Part shown: positions 1-9,150 of the stretch, piece by piece | How positions within the stretch are numbered: position 1 is the stretch's first letter | How the letters are laid out: every line of letters begins with the position of its first letter | Assembly: GCA_958295785.1 (NCBI GenBank) | Contig: OY282377.1 | Coordinates: 4,404,896 to 4,468,895, forward strand | Source of the DNA: an uncultured Latescibacterota bacterium | Lineage (GTDB): Bacteria; Latescibacterota; UBA2968 | DNA: 64,000 nt | Direction of reading: 5' to 3' | Notes under the pieces: generated by a model | What the model was told of the DNA's origin: nothing | Databases searched by the model: none | What the model saw: the letters and a program-made list of their open reading frames with translations, nothing else | Position numbers and translations under genes: made by a program

Positions 1-812
1 AAATCGTCGCCCGATATATGGCCGAGCGCGGCGTGCCCATTCTCTATCGCGTCCACGAACCGCCCGATAGCGAGAAACTCGCCTCGTTTTGCGACTTGGG
101 CAGAGCCTTGGGCTATGGCCTGTCAAACCCCGCGCAACCGGGCAACATCCAGCAGTTTCTCGAGGGGTTCAAGGGTGAACCCCTCGGCCATATCTTGAGC
201 AACCGCTTGTTGCGCTCGATGAAAAAAGCGGTCTATACGCCCGTCAACCGCGGTCATTTTGGGTTGGCCTGCGATACCTATACGCACTTCACATCGCCAA
301 TTCGCCGCTATCCCGATCTGTTGCTCCACCGCGCCTTGCGCGCCGCGCTCAACAATGCGACCACGCCCGACAGTATGGCGCGCCGCGCCCGTCGCCTGCC
401 CGATATTGGGGATTTGACAACAGAGCGCGAAATCGCCGCGCAAAAAGCCGAATGGGATGCGGTTAAGTGGATGCAAATTCGCTATCTCGAAAACAAAATA
501 GGCCAGTGTTTTGATGCCACCATCGTGGATGTGCGCCCCATCGGCTTTTTTGTTCAACTTTGCGATGTGCTCCTCGAGGGCTTGGTTCACGTCAAATATC
601 TCTACGGCGATTATTATATTTACCGCGAATTGCAAGGCGCGCTCGTTGGCGACCACACCGGGACGACCTTCCGAATCGGGGATGCGGTTCGCGTGCAACT
701 CGCCCAACTCGACCCCCAACGCCTGCGGATCGATTTTCACCTTTTGTCGCACAGGGGAAAGGATCATTCCAAGCGCGGTCGGAATAGACGCAGGGGCAGG
801 TCCCAATTTTGA
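1..812 (+). CDS. rnr: Ribonuclease R, C-terminal part (gene starts upstream of window)
   Basis: 3'-5' exoribonuclease of the RNase II/R family that degrades structured RNA in the cytoplasm. The frame is open to the window edge, and codons before the first ATG (position 18) still read like the family, so the N-terminal cold-shock and most of the RNB domain lie outside. The RNB hallmark HFTSPIRRYPDLLLHR is visible around residues 91-106 counted from that ATG. An S1 RNA-binding domain follows at roughly residues 165-248, with a basic tail typical of RNase R. The assignment to R rather than RNase II rests on the tail and is less certain than the family. Confidence 0.9.
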   Translation, partial: IVARYMAERGVPILYRVHEPPDSEKLASFCDLGRALGYGLSNPAQPGNIQQFLEGFKGEPLGHILSNRLLRSMKKAVYTPVNRGHFGLACDTYTHFTSPIRRYPDLLLHRALRAALNNATTPDSMARRARRLPDIGDLTTEREIAAQKAEWDAVKWMQIRYLENKIGQCFDATIVDVRPIGFFVQLCDVLLEGLVHVKYLYGDYYIYRELQGALVGDHTGTTFRIGDAVRVQLAQLDPQRLRIDFHLLSHRGKDHSKRGRNRRRGRSQF

Positions 813-819
813 ACCTTTT

Positions 820-848
820 TTGTCTTCAAACATTAAAAACCGTATATT
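820..848 (+). promoter_or_regulatory. Putative sigma-70 type promoter
   Basis: TTGTCT at 820-825 and TATATT at 843-848 are separated by 17 bases, shortly after the RNase R stop and 25 bases before the next start. Prediction from sequence only. Confidence 0.4.
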
Positions 849-872
849 TGCAAATTCAGTATAACCTCTTGC

Positions 873-1269
873 GTGCGATACCGAATCCTCGCCTGCGCTG
901 TGGGTCTCATCATGACTATCGCGGCGTGCAACCCGACCGGGCCGAGCGAATCGGACGAAGGGGAACACAGCGAATCCGGCGTGCAGTATAGGCTGTCAGA
1001 GACGGTCACAGAGACCCGAAGCGGGGTCGTTCTGGTCATTCGCTACAACGCGCCGCAAAAGGCCGTTCATCGGAACAGTGACCAACACGACGAACGCGAA
1101 CGTCTCGGATGTCCGCGTTGAAGTTCACTTGTCCAACGGAATTGAACTCGGCCCTACCCCCAGGGTGAATTTGACACAGGGACAGATGAGTGCCGTCAGG
1201 CTTGACGCCAGCGGGCAGAGTTTTACCCGGTGGAGCGTCCATGTCGAGCTCGGATCGGCCGCATCCTAA
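873..1269 (+). pseudogene. FxLYD-like secreted lipoprotein, frameshifted
   Basis: The first frame starts with GTG at 873 and encodes a lipoprotein signal peptide ending in the lipobox-like IAAC. It then reads QYRLSETVTETRSGVVLVIRY. From about 1057-1060 (an AAAA run) the conserved sequence continues one base later as RPFIGTVTNTTNANVSDVRV to a stop at 1267-1269. Removing one A would join the two parts into a single protein of about 130 residues. The second part resembles the FxLYD-type beta domain seen in secreted bacterial proteins. No clear ribosome-binding site precedes the GTG. It could be a true pseudogene or a homopolymer sequencing error. Confidence 0.6.
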
Positions 1270-1383
1270 TAGGTGCAAACCGCGAGTGTCACACATCGCC
1301 GCGCTTCGCAAAGGGGATTAGGGGCCGCGTGAACACCGATAAAACGCGCCTACAATGGTCTTGGGGTCGCAACGAGGGAGTAA

Positions 1384-1764
1384 ATGATGACAACGAGACT
1401 TTTGGTCGTATTCGTTTTGATGTTGTTTTCAGGTGTTGCTTTTGGTGCTTCATCTAATCCAAATGTTGAAGAAAGATTGGCAATACTCGAGACAAAATTT
1501 GATGCGTTGGGCAAACAGATTGAGGCCAATCGCCAGTCCACACTCAAATTGATTGAAGTGACGAATGAAGCAACGAATAAGCGGATTGATACCTTGAATA
1601 ATTGGGGGATTGCTCTATTCGCGGGTATATTGGCGTGGATTGGGGTTTTCATAACGCATGCGTTGGGGTTTTGGGACATTTCTAAGCGGGATAAAACTGT
1701 GACAACGACAACAGAAGCCGATGGGCCAGAAGCGGGCCCTGTGATGCAATCCGTTGATGCCTGA
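1384..1764 (+). CDS. Hypothetical membrane protein with signal peptide and coiled coil
   Basis: A 126-residue protein of unknown function. It has an N-terminal signal sequence (residues 1-22), a predicted coiled-coil stretch (about 27-70, EERLAILETKFDALGKQIEA), and one transmembrane helix near residues 73-95, followed by a short charged tail. GAGGGAG lies just upstream of the ATG. The stop overlaps the next start (TGATG), so the two genes are probably translated together. Layout resembles small membrane-anchored coiled-coil proteins, but no family was recognised. Confidence 0.6.
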   Translation: MMTTRLLVVFVLMLFSGVAFGASSNPNVEERLAILETKFDALGKQIEANRQSTLKLIEVTNEATNKRIDTLNNWGIALFAGILAWIGVFITHALGFWDISKRDKTVTTTTEADGPEAGPVMQSVDA

Positions 1765-3026
1765 TGGTGATTTCCATGTTTTTTCAATCAGCCAAAATTT
1801 TCGCCGCGCTTTTGGTCTTCGCGCTTTCGTCCGCATGGGCTGCCAGCACCAAAGATCTCCTCAACGCAGATCACCTAGGCGAGCACCTCAAGGCTACAGG
1901 CGATCAAAAAGAACACATTGCCAAACACGTCGCCGCGCTTCGCAACATCGTGGTGGCCTATCAAACCGAACGCGCCCGCCGAACCAACGAAGCCCTGTTG
2001 TGGCAAGGACATATTCCCAAGCTCAAAGACCTGAAAAGCCTACGCAAAAGTGCCAATGACAGTGCCAGTGCCGCGTTTGACGCGCTCAAAACCGCGCTCA
2101 ACAACAAGCAAATTGAACGCTTGGACAAACTCATCGGCAAAGGCGATGTTTTTGCCATTCCCATCGCCCAACACCCCTATTATCACGTTCAGAACTCCCC
2201 GCTCTTTCCCGAGTTTTCGGGAAAAAAAACCGCCTATAAACTCACCTTGCCCTCACAACCCGATCCGGCCAACACTTGGACGTATGCCCAAATGCTCAAA
2301 ATTTGGACCGTGCGGAACTTCATGCCCTCGGTGCGTCCCATAGACGATTTGCAACACGCGCCGAGCATTGCCGCGCATCCGGATTGGCAAACCCGCGAAG
2401 TGTCGGTTTCCGACCGCTATCGCCTCGTGCGCTCTCCGCTGCTCATTTCGGCCACGCTGTACGTGCCGGATTTGGTGCGCTCAGAATTTGACATGCTGCA
2501 AACCCACTACGACAGTCTTTTTGCCCGCACTTGGGACGACTATGCCGCGCAAAACCGCCTCGACAGCGACATTCAAATCCGCTTAAAATTCAATACCATT
2601 TACGACAAAGCGTATCTCGACCTCAACCGCTGGACCATCTATCTCGAAGACAGCGAAGAAATCGGGTATGAACCCAACAAAATTGAAGAACGGGCATTTT
2701 ATCCGCTCGAGGCACTCAAGGTCTCCGTGCCGGGCAGGGAAATCGAAGTCACCGATGTCTTTGGCACGTACATTTCTCCCACTTATACGCCCGGTGAAAA
2801 AGCGCGCTATTTTGCAGAACCGCCCACGGAAATGACCTACTTGGGGAATGAAAAATTGCTCGTCCTCTATTTTCCGGCGCAAACCGTTATGGGCACTCCC
2901 GTTATTTCAGCCCGGACAAAGCATCTCAAACTCATCGTCCAGTCTCACGAAACCGATTTTGGGCGCTGCGAACTCATGTGGGCGTTCAAAAAACCCAAAT
3001 CAGAAGTTCGCCCGCCCAAGGATTGA
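1764..3026 (+). CDS. Secreted protein of unknown function
   Basis: About 420 residues. A hydrophobic signal peptide (KIFAALLVFALSSAWAA) is followed by a helical, lysine- and alanine-rich region (about 30-125) and then a mixed beta-rich region. The ATG at 1764 overlaps the previous stop by one base; an ATG at 1776 would give a more typical signal peptide and may be the true start. Nothing in the protein points to an enzyme class. It ends four bases before the TPR lipoprotein gene, so these genes look like one transcription unit. Function unknown. Confidence 0.7.
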   Translation: MVISMFFQSAKIFAALLVFALSSAWAASTKDLLNADHLGEHLKATGDQKEHIAKHVAALRNIVVAYQTERARRTNEALLWQGHIPKLKDLKSLRKSANDSASAAFDALKTALNNKQIERLDKLIGKGDVFAIPIAQHPYYHVQNSPLFPEFSGKKTAYKLTLPSQPDPANTWTYAQMLKIWTVRNFMPSVRPIDDLQHAPSIAAHPDWQTREVSVSDRYRLVRSPLLISATLYVPDLVRSEFDMLQTHYDSLFARTWDDYAAQNRLDSDIQIRLKFNTIYDKAYLDLNRWTIYLEDSEEIGYEPNKIEERAFYPLEALKVSVPGREIEVTDVFGTYISPTYTPGEKARYFAEPPTEMTYLGNEKLLVLYFPAQTVMGTPVISARTKHLKLIVQSHETDFGRCELMWAFKKPKSEVRPPKD

Positions 3027-3030
3027 CACC

Positions 3031-4944
3031 ATGCGTTATACATCCATCCTGTTGCTCGCACTGCTCGCAGGCTGTGTGACGGCGCAACAGCCGCAAATTA
3101 CCCTGCGTGCGATCCCCAAAAAAACAGCCCCCGACCCCCGCGCTGTCACGCATTTTTTGCGCGCGCGATTTGCAGAAACCGCGGGGCAACGCGATCATGC
3201 AATTGACGAACTGCAAGTTGCCGTGCAATACGACTCGACCTCTGCGACGCTCTACGGCGCACTCGCGCGCAATCTCAATGCGGTTCGGCGGTTTCAAGCC
3301 GCCGTAGAACCCGCACGCCGCGCAGTTCGCCTCAATCCCAAAAATGTGCCAAACCGCTGGCTGTATTATCACGCCCTTATCCGAGGCCCGCGCGACACCA
3401 CCGCGGCTATCGACCAGTTAAACGCCATTGCGCGCCTCGCGCCCGCAGACCTCACTGCCCATCATCACCTGCTCCAAATTTACAGCACGCGCGGGCAGCG
3501 CGCCCAAGCCATCGCGGCACTCGACAGCATCGTCGCCATCGCCGGCCACGATGCACGCGCAAAGCTCTTTGCCGCCGAGAACTACAACCGGCAGCGCGCC
3601 TTTGACAAAGCAGCGCGGATCTACGGCGAAATGCTCGAAAGCGAACCCGACAACGCGGATATCTCTTTTAAGCTGGGCATCACGCATCTCTCTCGGGCTG
3701 ATACCCTATCTGCCGAACAAAACTTCCGGCACCTCATCGCGCGGCAGGATTACACCGTCACCGAGCAAACCGTTCCGGTTTGGGTGCAACTGGTACACAT
3801 TTATAGCCGCGAACGCCATCTCAATCGCCTCCTTGAAGAAACGCCGGGGGACGCGCGCCTGATCAATCGGTTGGGCCAGGTGCTCATCCGAATGGCGAGA
3901 GGGCGGCACGAGCGCGACGAGAAAGTGCTATTTGCCAACAGGGCCGAGCGCGTTCTGGATCACCAGTTGCAAAGCGATCCCGAAAACCAGCCCTTGCTGG
4001 GCGCAAAAGCCCGCTTGCTCCTCGATACCAACCGCCCGGCAGACGCGCGCAAAACCTATCGCCTCGCCAACTTGCAGGGGGAAAAGATCGAATATCACCT
4101 GGGCATCGCCCAGTCGTATCGGGCCGAAGAAAACTGGGCGAGCGCGCAACAGATCTTGGAACAACTCCATCGGGACGCACGCCCCAAAGACAGGTATTAC
4201 GATCAAATCGCGTTTGACCTCGCCCGCGTTTATCTGCGCCAAAACGAAATTGCCCACGCCCGCGCTGTTTATCAACAAGCCGTTGACGCCAAGCCAGAAC
4301 ACGCGGGTTTTCGCTATGAACTCGCGCGCACATATCTTTTTGATCGCAACTGGGAACAAGCCGTTTCTCTGCTCGAGCCCCTCGTCAACGACACCGAAGA
4401 CAACCCCGCATTTCTCGATGCTGTACTTTTTGATCTGGGGCGCAGCCTTGAACGGGTGGGGCAATTCGAGCGCGCTGTCGCAATTTTCCAACGCCTTTTG
4501 GTGCTCAACGAGGATCACGCAGAGGCCAGCAACTATTTGGGTTATATGCTCGCCGAGCGCGGTGAACGCCTTGTCGAAGCCAAAAAATTGATCGAACGCG
4601 CCCTGAAAATCGACCCGGAAAATGGCGCGTATCTCGACAGCCTCGGCTGGGTGCATTACCAACTCAAACAGTACGACGATGCCATGCGCTGGCTCGACAG
4701 GGCACTCGCCGTCGAAGAAGAAGCCCTTCGCCGGGCCGACCCCAATTCTCCCTCAGTGGAGGGGTTGCGCGAAAACCTCGCGGTCATCCACGAACACGCA
4801 GGCGATGCGGCGCAAAAAATGGGCAACCTCGCACGCGCAAGCCGCCACTATGAACGCGCCCTGGAATTTGATCCCGACAACCAAACCCTGCGGGAAAAAT
4901 TCAACAACCTCTCCAAAGACGCCAGTTCGTCCGATCCCCAATGA
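3031..4944 (+). CDS. TPR-repeat outer-membrane-type lipoprotein
   Basis: 637 residues starting with the lipoprotein signal MRYTSILLLALLAGC, so the mature protein should be lipid-anchored. Tetratricopeptide repeats fill the rest, recognisable by spaced A-x3-P and Y-x-LA patterns; the best are near the C-terminus (ASNYLGYMLAERGERLVEAK, GAYLDSLGWVHYQLKQYDDA). TPR lipoproteins usually act as scaffolds for envelope complexes. The open frame extends upstream inside the previous gene, but the lipobox fixes the start at 3031. The stop overlaps the following lipoprotein start (ATGA), suggesting coupled expression. Confidence 0.88.
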   Translation: MRYTSILLLALLAGCVTAQQPQITLRAIPKKTAPDPRAVTHFLRARFAETAGQRDHAIDELQVAVQYDSTSATLYGALARNLNAVRRFQAAVEPARRAVRLNPKNVPNRWLYYHALIRGPRDTTAAIDQLNAIARLAPADLTAHHHLLQIYSTRGQRAQAIAALDSIVAIAGHDARAKLFAAENYNRQRAFDKAARIYGEMLESEPDNADISFKLGITHLSRADTLSAEQNFRHLIARQDYTVTEQTVPVWVQLVHIYSRERHLNRLLEETPGDARLINRLGQVLIRMARGRHERDEKVLFANRAERVLDHQLQSDPENQPLLGAKARLLLDTNRPADARKTYRLANLQGEKIEYHLGIAQSYRAEENWASAQQILEQLHRDARPKDRYYDQIAFDLARVYLRQNEIAHARAVYQQAVDAKPEHAGFRYELARTYLFDRNWEQAVSLLEPLVNDTEDNPAFLDAVLFDLGRSLERVGQFERAVAIFQRLLVLNEDHAEASNYLGYMLAERGERLVEAKKLIERALKIDPENGAYLDSLGWVHYQLKQYDDAMRWLDRALAVEEEALRRADPNSPSVEGLRENLAVIHEHAGDAAQKMGNLARASRHYERALEFDPDNQTLREKFNNLSKDASSSDPQ

Positions 4945-5774
4945 TTTTTGTTGCCAAACACATGAACAAAGCCCTTTGCTGCTCGCCTTTGGGGTTGCGG
5001 CAAAGGGCTTTTTTGTGTTGCGCGATTTTATTCGCACTCGGCGGTTGCGCGGCCTATCGCCCCGCGCTGCCCGTGTTGCCGCCCATTGCGTCTGCGACTG
5101 AATTTATCCATCTCACCGCCGCGCGCTACGACAGCCTGCGCGATCAAGAAGTTCGCGCCACCATTGACCTCACCATCGACGGGGTGCGCGAACGCAGAGC
5201 ACGCGCCCTCGTGCGCCACCGATCCCCTTCTGATCTCAAGCTCATCGCTGGGGGCATGGGATACGTGATCATGGCCGCGCGCGCCCAACGCGATACCCTC
5301 TATGTTCACCTGCCCCGGCAGAACCACTATCTCGTCGGTCATCCCGAAGATGTGCTCTACACACTCACGGGCGTGGATCTGTCTTATTACGCGGTTGACC
5401 GCACCATTCTCGGCCTGCCCAATATTTCACCGCTCGATATCTCCCGCACGAGACGTTTTGAACCCGGGCGAGAACACATCTTTCTCGAAGTGCAACATCC
5501 CCGCTATATGCGCCGCCTTTGGATCGAAACGCGCACGGGTCTCTTGCGCGAGGAAAAAATCTATCGCGCCGATAGGCAACTCGTATCCGTCCGCCGCCTG
5601 TCTGATTACCGCATGGAAAACGGCTTTGCCCTGCCTCGACACATCGAAATCCAACAGGGCGAGGATGTCATTCTCATCCAAGTCGAATCGCGCGCCATCA
5701 ATGCGGGCTTGTCCGACAAGGACTTTGATCTGCCCGTTCCCAAAGACGCCACGCGCTATGACATCGGACATTAA
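4941..5774 (+). CDS. Outer-membrane lipoprotein, LolB/DUF4292-like
   Basis: 277 residues with lipobox ALGGC near residue 36. The mature part is rich in beta strands with motifs such as VRATIDLTIDGVRERRARAL and LKLIAGGMGYVIM, a pattern found in the LolA/LolB-like lipid-binding half barrels and DUF4292 proteins. It probably binds or passes lipids or lipoproteins at the outer membrane; this is inference from fold. The ATG at 4941 overlaps the TPR gene stop; ATG 4962 is an alternative. A terminator-like hairpin lies inside the signal-peptide codons (4968-5014), which is odd. Confidence 0.72.
   Translation: MIFVAKHMNKALCCSPLGLRQRAFLCCAILFALGGCAAYRPALPVLPPIASATEFIHLTAARYDSLRDQEVRATIDLTIDGVRERRARALVRHRSPSDLKLIAGGMGYVIMAARAQRDTLYVHLPRQNHYLVGHPEDVLYTLTGVDLSYYAVDRTILGLPNISPLDISRTRRFEPGREHIFLEVQHPRYMRRLWIETRTGLLREEKIYRADRQLVSVRRLSDYRMENGFALPRHIEIQQGEDVILIQVESRAINAGLSDKDFDLPVPKDATRYDIGH
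4968..5014 (+). terminator. Intrinsic-terminator-like hairpin inside a coding sequence
   Basis: A perfect 12-base stem (AAAGCCCTTTGC at 4968-4979 with its complement at 5000-5011) is followed by six T residues at 5009-5014. It sits within the signal-peptide region of the downstream lipoprotein gene. Confidence 0.6.
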
Positions 5775-5844
5775 TCGGGATTTTCAGGATGGAAGGCAAT
5801 CGGAGGAGCGATGCCCCCGTGCCCGCCCGAAGTAGATTCGCAAC

Positions 5845-8496
5845 CTATTCTTCGCGCAACGTGCTGTGGCTGATGGTGGGGCCGAAAAAGAGGGCGTTGG
5901 CAAGGAGTTTTTGGGTGCCGTACCAATAGGCGCGAAAGGTGGGATTGTCGAGCATGAGGATGACGCGCCCATTGCCCTGTTTGCCCACGCGCACAGATGC
6001 AGATTCGGCGATGTGCTGGTGGTTTTGATCGGAGATATAACCCGCGAGCAAGGGCTGTTTGGCGTATTGCAATGGGGTGGCATAGGGGCTTGTTGTGGGG
6101 TGCAAAAAAAGTGTGCTGCGCCGAAAGACCGGCAGGCTGTTTTCGCCATATCCATAAACGAGGGGGTGTGTGCGGTCGAGTTGAACCCGAAAGATGGCGC
6201 CGCCGAGAATTTGCGCCCCGTGATCCCTGGCCGCGTCGAGATAGGCTTTGCGCTCCCTGCGGTTGTCGCGGTCTCGCGCGGCGAATTGGGCGTCGTCGTT
6301 GAGTTGACCATAAGTCCACGTTTCCCGGTTGTCTCGATTGCGTGCGACGAATTGGGCATTGGCGAGGTTGCAATTGATGGCCCAGCGAACCGCGCTGTCC
6401 AAGGCGATGAGTGTATTGCCCCGGCGAACCCACTGTTTCAGGGCATTGACGCCCATCGAGTCGAGGCCCGCATAAGTGCCCCCTGCTGCGATTATCGCGT
6501 TGTACCGATTGAGGTCCATATCGCGCACCTGCCCGGCATCGACGAGGCTGACGGCCATATCGTAGCGTTGGTCTAAGAGATGCCACACTTCGCCGGCGTT
6601 GTAAGCGTTCGCGCCATTGCCAATTAAAAGGGCTATTTGCGGCATTTTGAGCGGGACAAAGCCCGGGCTGCCCAGATCGATGCCGCTGTTGACCTGTCCG
6701 GTGGAAACGGCAAATACGTCGAGGGCATCTTCGCGTGCGATGGTTTGCATGAGGGCGCGGATCGCGTGGGGATCATTTTTTTGAACGCCCATAGGGACGA
6801 GAATGCTGCCGTAGTCAAACGAGCGCGCATCTCCCGAATTTGCCCCTGAGGGGGCCATGCGAAACTGCCGCGAAGCCACTTTGGTTCGCACGCCGGCTCT
6901 TTGCAGGCGGTACAGGGCGCGCGGCGCGTAATGCCCACGCCATTCAAAAAGGTAGGCATAGGCCACGGGCGCGTCAGACAAGCGGGCGCGGGGAAATGTG
7001 GTGGCGGGGAGCAAATCGCCGATAAATTCCTGGGATGAGGATTTGAGTTCGGCCATGGGCATGTTAAATGCCAGAGGCAATGTCCAAGCTGAAACACCGT
7101 AAAACAAGCTGTCTGGAAAAGTCGTGCGGCGTTCAAACATGCCGGTGAGCAATCGGTATTGCGGTTGCGCGGTCGGGATGATATAAGCCGAGCCGGGCGC
7201 GAACGTCTGGTTGCCCACGCGAATGGGCCGCGCGAGGTCGTAGATCCGGATGCGATGGCGCTGGATCAGATCGAGAAAATGATGCGTGCGCGCAGGGTCT
7301 TGCGGATCGCCAAAAACGTATGCTTTGACATCGGCGCGCTGGGCTTCTTGCCGCGCGGAAAGATAGAAGTCGCGCTGATGAGACAGCAGTTCGAAGCGCA
7401 GTTCATGTGCGGCACGCAGGGTTGAAAGGGAGGTTCTGACTTGATTGCGTATGGCAAAGTGAAAAGAGATCGGCCCGTGAACGCTGTCTTGCATCAGGCC
7501 GCGCGTGCTGGCCTGTTCCAGCAACAGGCCCACGCCGCCATTGAGATCGGGATAGGTCGATCCCTTGCCGATGTAAAAGTCGTCGAAAAACTCCCGCGTG
7601 TAATAGAGGCTGCCGATTTTGTTGAGCGCGTTGGCGTGGCGTTGGGCAATTGCAGCGGTGAGTTGATAGGTGCGCGGCGGGGTGAGCGGATTGTTGCGCG
7701 AGGGAATGCCCGGAGAAAAAAAGAAGGTGGAATTGGTGTTCATTTCGTGGTGGTCCGCGAGGACATTGGGTTTCCATGCGTGGTATATCTCGATCCGCCC
7801 CCGGCTTTCGGGCTGCTGGAGAAATAGCCAATCGCGGTTGAGGTCAAACCAGTAGTGGTTGGTGCGCCCGCCCGGCCAGACTTCGCGGTGCTCTCGGTGT
7901 TGGGGGTCGGCAACGAGGTGTTTGCTGCGGTGGGCATTGGCCCAGTGTGCAAAGCGACTGAAGCCATCGGGGTTCAATACGGGATCGAGCAAGATGATGG
8001 CGTTGGCGAGGAGGCTGTCTATGGCAACACCTTGGGCCGCGGCCAAGTGATAGGCCACCAATGGCGCGGCATTGCCGCCGCTGGGTTCATTGCCGTGGAT
8101 GCTATATCCCATATACACGACCACGGGCATGGTGTCGAGCGCGGGCGGCTGGTCTGGGTGTGTAAGTTGCTGGTGTCGCGCCTGTATCGCGGCGAGGTTC
8201 TGGTGGTTTTCCGGCGATGTGATGGTGAGCACCACCAAGGGCCGTTTCTGATGCGTTTGCGCGTATTCCGCGATGGCAACGCGGTCGGATTGTTGCGCCA
8301 AGGCGTGCATGTAGCTCGTGATGAGATCGTGCCTGAGATGCCAGTCCCCAATTTGAAATCCAAAAAACGCTTCGGGTGTGGGAATATCGGGGTTATAGGT
8401 CATCTCGTCGGACAAGTAGTAGGCGAGGTCAACGCGAGCAGATGCCGGGAGACTCAGCCCGATCCATGCGATGAGGACGAGAGACAAGCGTATCAT
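5845..8496 (-). CDS. Secreted M14-family zinc carboxypeptidase
   Basis: 883 residues with a signal peptide (LSLVLIAWIGLSLPASA). The M14 metal motif is visible: H134 and E137 in SIHGNEPSGG, an NRDW segment, and DHHEM further on as the probable third ligand. A long C-terminal part after the peptidase domain resembles the large M14 peptidases of Bacteroidetes-like bacteria, with a glutamine-amidotransferase-like Rossmann portion (IALLIGNGANAYNAGEVWHLLD). Likely exported to hydrolyse peptides. The start is at 8496, where GAGG precedes ATG and the signal peptide begins; a longer frame upstream lacks support. Residues coded near 6260-6360 contain a small internal duplication. Confidence 0.85.
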   Translation of the reverse strand: MIRLSLVLIAWIGLSLPASARVDLAYYLSDEMTYNPDIPTPEAFFGFQIGDWHLRHDLITSYMHALAQQSDRVAIAEYAQTHQKRPLVVLTITSPENHQNLAAIQARHQQLTHPDQPPALDTMPVVVYMGYSIHGNEPSGGNAAPLVAYHLAAAQGVAIDSLLANAIILLDPVLNPDGFSRFAHWANAHRSKHLVADPQHREHREVWPGGRTNHYWFDLNRDWLFLQQPESRGRIEIYHAWKPNVLADHHEMNTNSTFFFSPGIPSRNNPLTPPRTYQLTAAIAQRHANALNKIGSLYYTREFFDDFYIGKGSTYPDLNGGVGLLLEQASTRGLMQDSVHGPISFHFAIRNQVRTSLSTLRAAHELRFELLSHQRDFYLSARQEAQRADVKAYVFGDPQDPARTHHFLDLIQRHRIRIYDLARPIRVGNQTFAPGSAYIIPTAQPQYRLLTGMFERRTTFPDSLFYGVSAWTLPLAFNMPMAELKSSSQEFIGDLLPATTFPRARLSDAPVAYAYLFEWRGHYAPRALYRLQRAGVRTKVASRQFRMAPSGANSGDARSFDYGSILVPMGVQKNDPHAIRALMQTIAREDALDVFAVSTGQVNSGIDLGSPGFVPLKMPQIALLIGNGANAYNAGEVWHLLDQRYDMAVSLVDAGQVRDMDLNRYNAIIAAGGTYAGLDSMGVNALKQWVRRGNTLIALDSAVRWAINCNLANAQFVARNRDNRETWTYGQLNDDAQFAARDRDNRRERKAYLDAARDHGAQILGGAIFRVQLDRTHPLVYGYGENSLPVFRRSTLFLHPTTSPYATPLQYAKQPLLAGYISDQNHQHIAESASVRVGKQGNGRVILMLDNPTFRAYWYGTQKLLANALFFGPTISHSTLREE

Positions 8497-8629
8497 GTTA
8501 AGTGCCTCGTTGTGTGGTGAACGGGCAACGCGCTTTTGACCCCGCGTGCCCATGACGTTTGCAAAAATAACAATGAAACAAATATCCCAAAAAGTCAAAT
8601 GAGAACAGCGGCGGATGGAAAAAAATAAA

Positions 8630-8658
8630 TTGCATCAAAACTCAAAATTTTCTATATT
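8630..8658 (+). promoter_or_regulatory. Putative promoter of the DUF2089/DUF4097 pair
   Basis: TTGCAT (8630-8635) and TATATT (8653-8658) with a 17-base spacer, in an AT-rich stretch 52 bases before the DUF2089 start. Confidence 0.5.
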
Positions 8659-8709
8659 TTTGTGAAACATTTTGTCTCAAACAATGTCTTAAAACAAAAA
8701 AGGAACAAT

Positions 8710-9093
8710 ATGCGTAAAATTCTTGAGAAATGCCCTGCTTGTCAAAATGACGTGATCGTCACCCACCTTCGCTGCACGCGGTGTACCTGTGAAGTCATCG
8801 GACAATTTCAGCCGACAATTTTTAACCGCCTGTCGCCCGAAAGCTTGGCCTTTGTCGAAACCTTTGTCCGGTTGCGCGGCAACATCAAAGAGATGGAACG
8901 CGAACTCGGCTTACCATACAGCACCATTCGCAATCGCTTGGATGATGTGATCACAGAACTCGGTTTTGTGACCGGGGATCACTCCGAATTGGAGGCCGCA
9001 CAATCAGCGTCTCGGCGAGATGTGCTCGACCGTCTCGAATCCGGTGAGATTACAGCGGGAGATGCAGCGGAGGAACTGAGGCGGATGAAGTAG
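8710..9093 (+). CDS. DUF2089 family protein (zinc ribbon plus helix-turn-helix)
   Basis: 127 residues. An N-terminal zinc ribbon has two CxxC pairs (CPAC, CTRC). It is followed by a helix-turn-helix-like region (ETFVRLRGNIKEMERELGLPYSTIRNRLDD), as in DUF2089 proteins, which suggests a DNA-binding regulator. The C-terminus ends in a short bi-helical motif (LDRLESGEITAGDAAEELRR) that is repeated at the N-terminus of the next protein. AGGA precedes the ATG at 8710; an upstream in-frame start lacks a ribosome-binding site. It probably regulates or partners with the DUF4097 gene 57 bases downstream. Confidence 0.85.
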   Translation: MRKILEKCPACQNDVIVTHLRCTRCTCEVIGQFQPTIFNRLSPESLAFVETFVRLRGNIKEMERELGLPYSTIRNRLDDVITELGFVTGDHSELEAAQSASRRDVLDRLESGEITAGDAAEELRRMK

Positions 9094-9150
9094 GTTTATG
9101 CGGGTAAAAAGGAAGTTGACCGCGACTCGTAACCAGGAAAGGAGAATATC

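Noticed and set aside
123-968. Long minus-strand open frame across the RNase R region
   Set aside because: It is a shadow of the conserved RNase R coding frame and shows no family features.
1057-1060. Programmed frameshifting in the FxLYD-like gene
   Set aside because: Only a plain AAAA run is present, without a stimulatory structure; a mutation or sequencing error is simpler.
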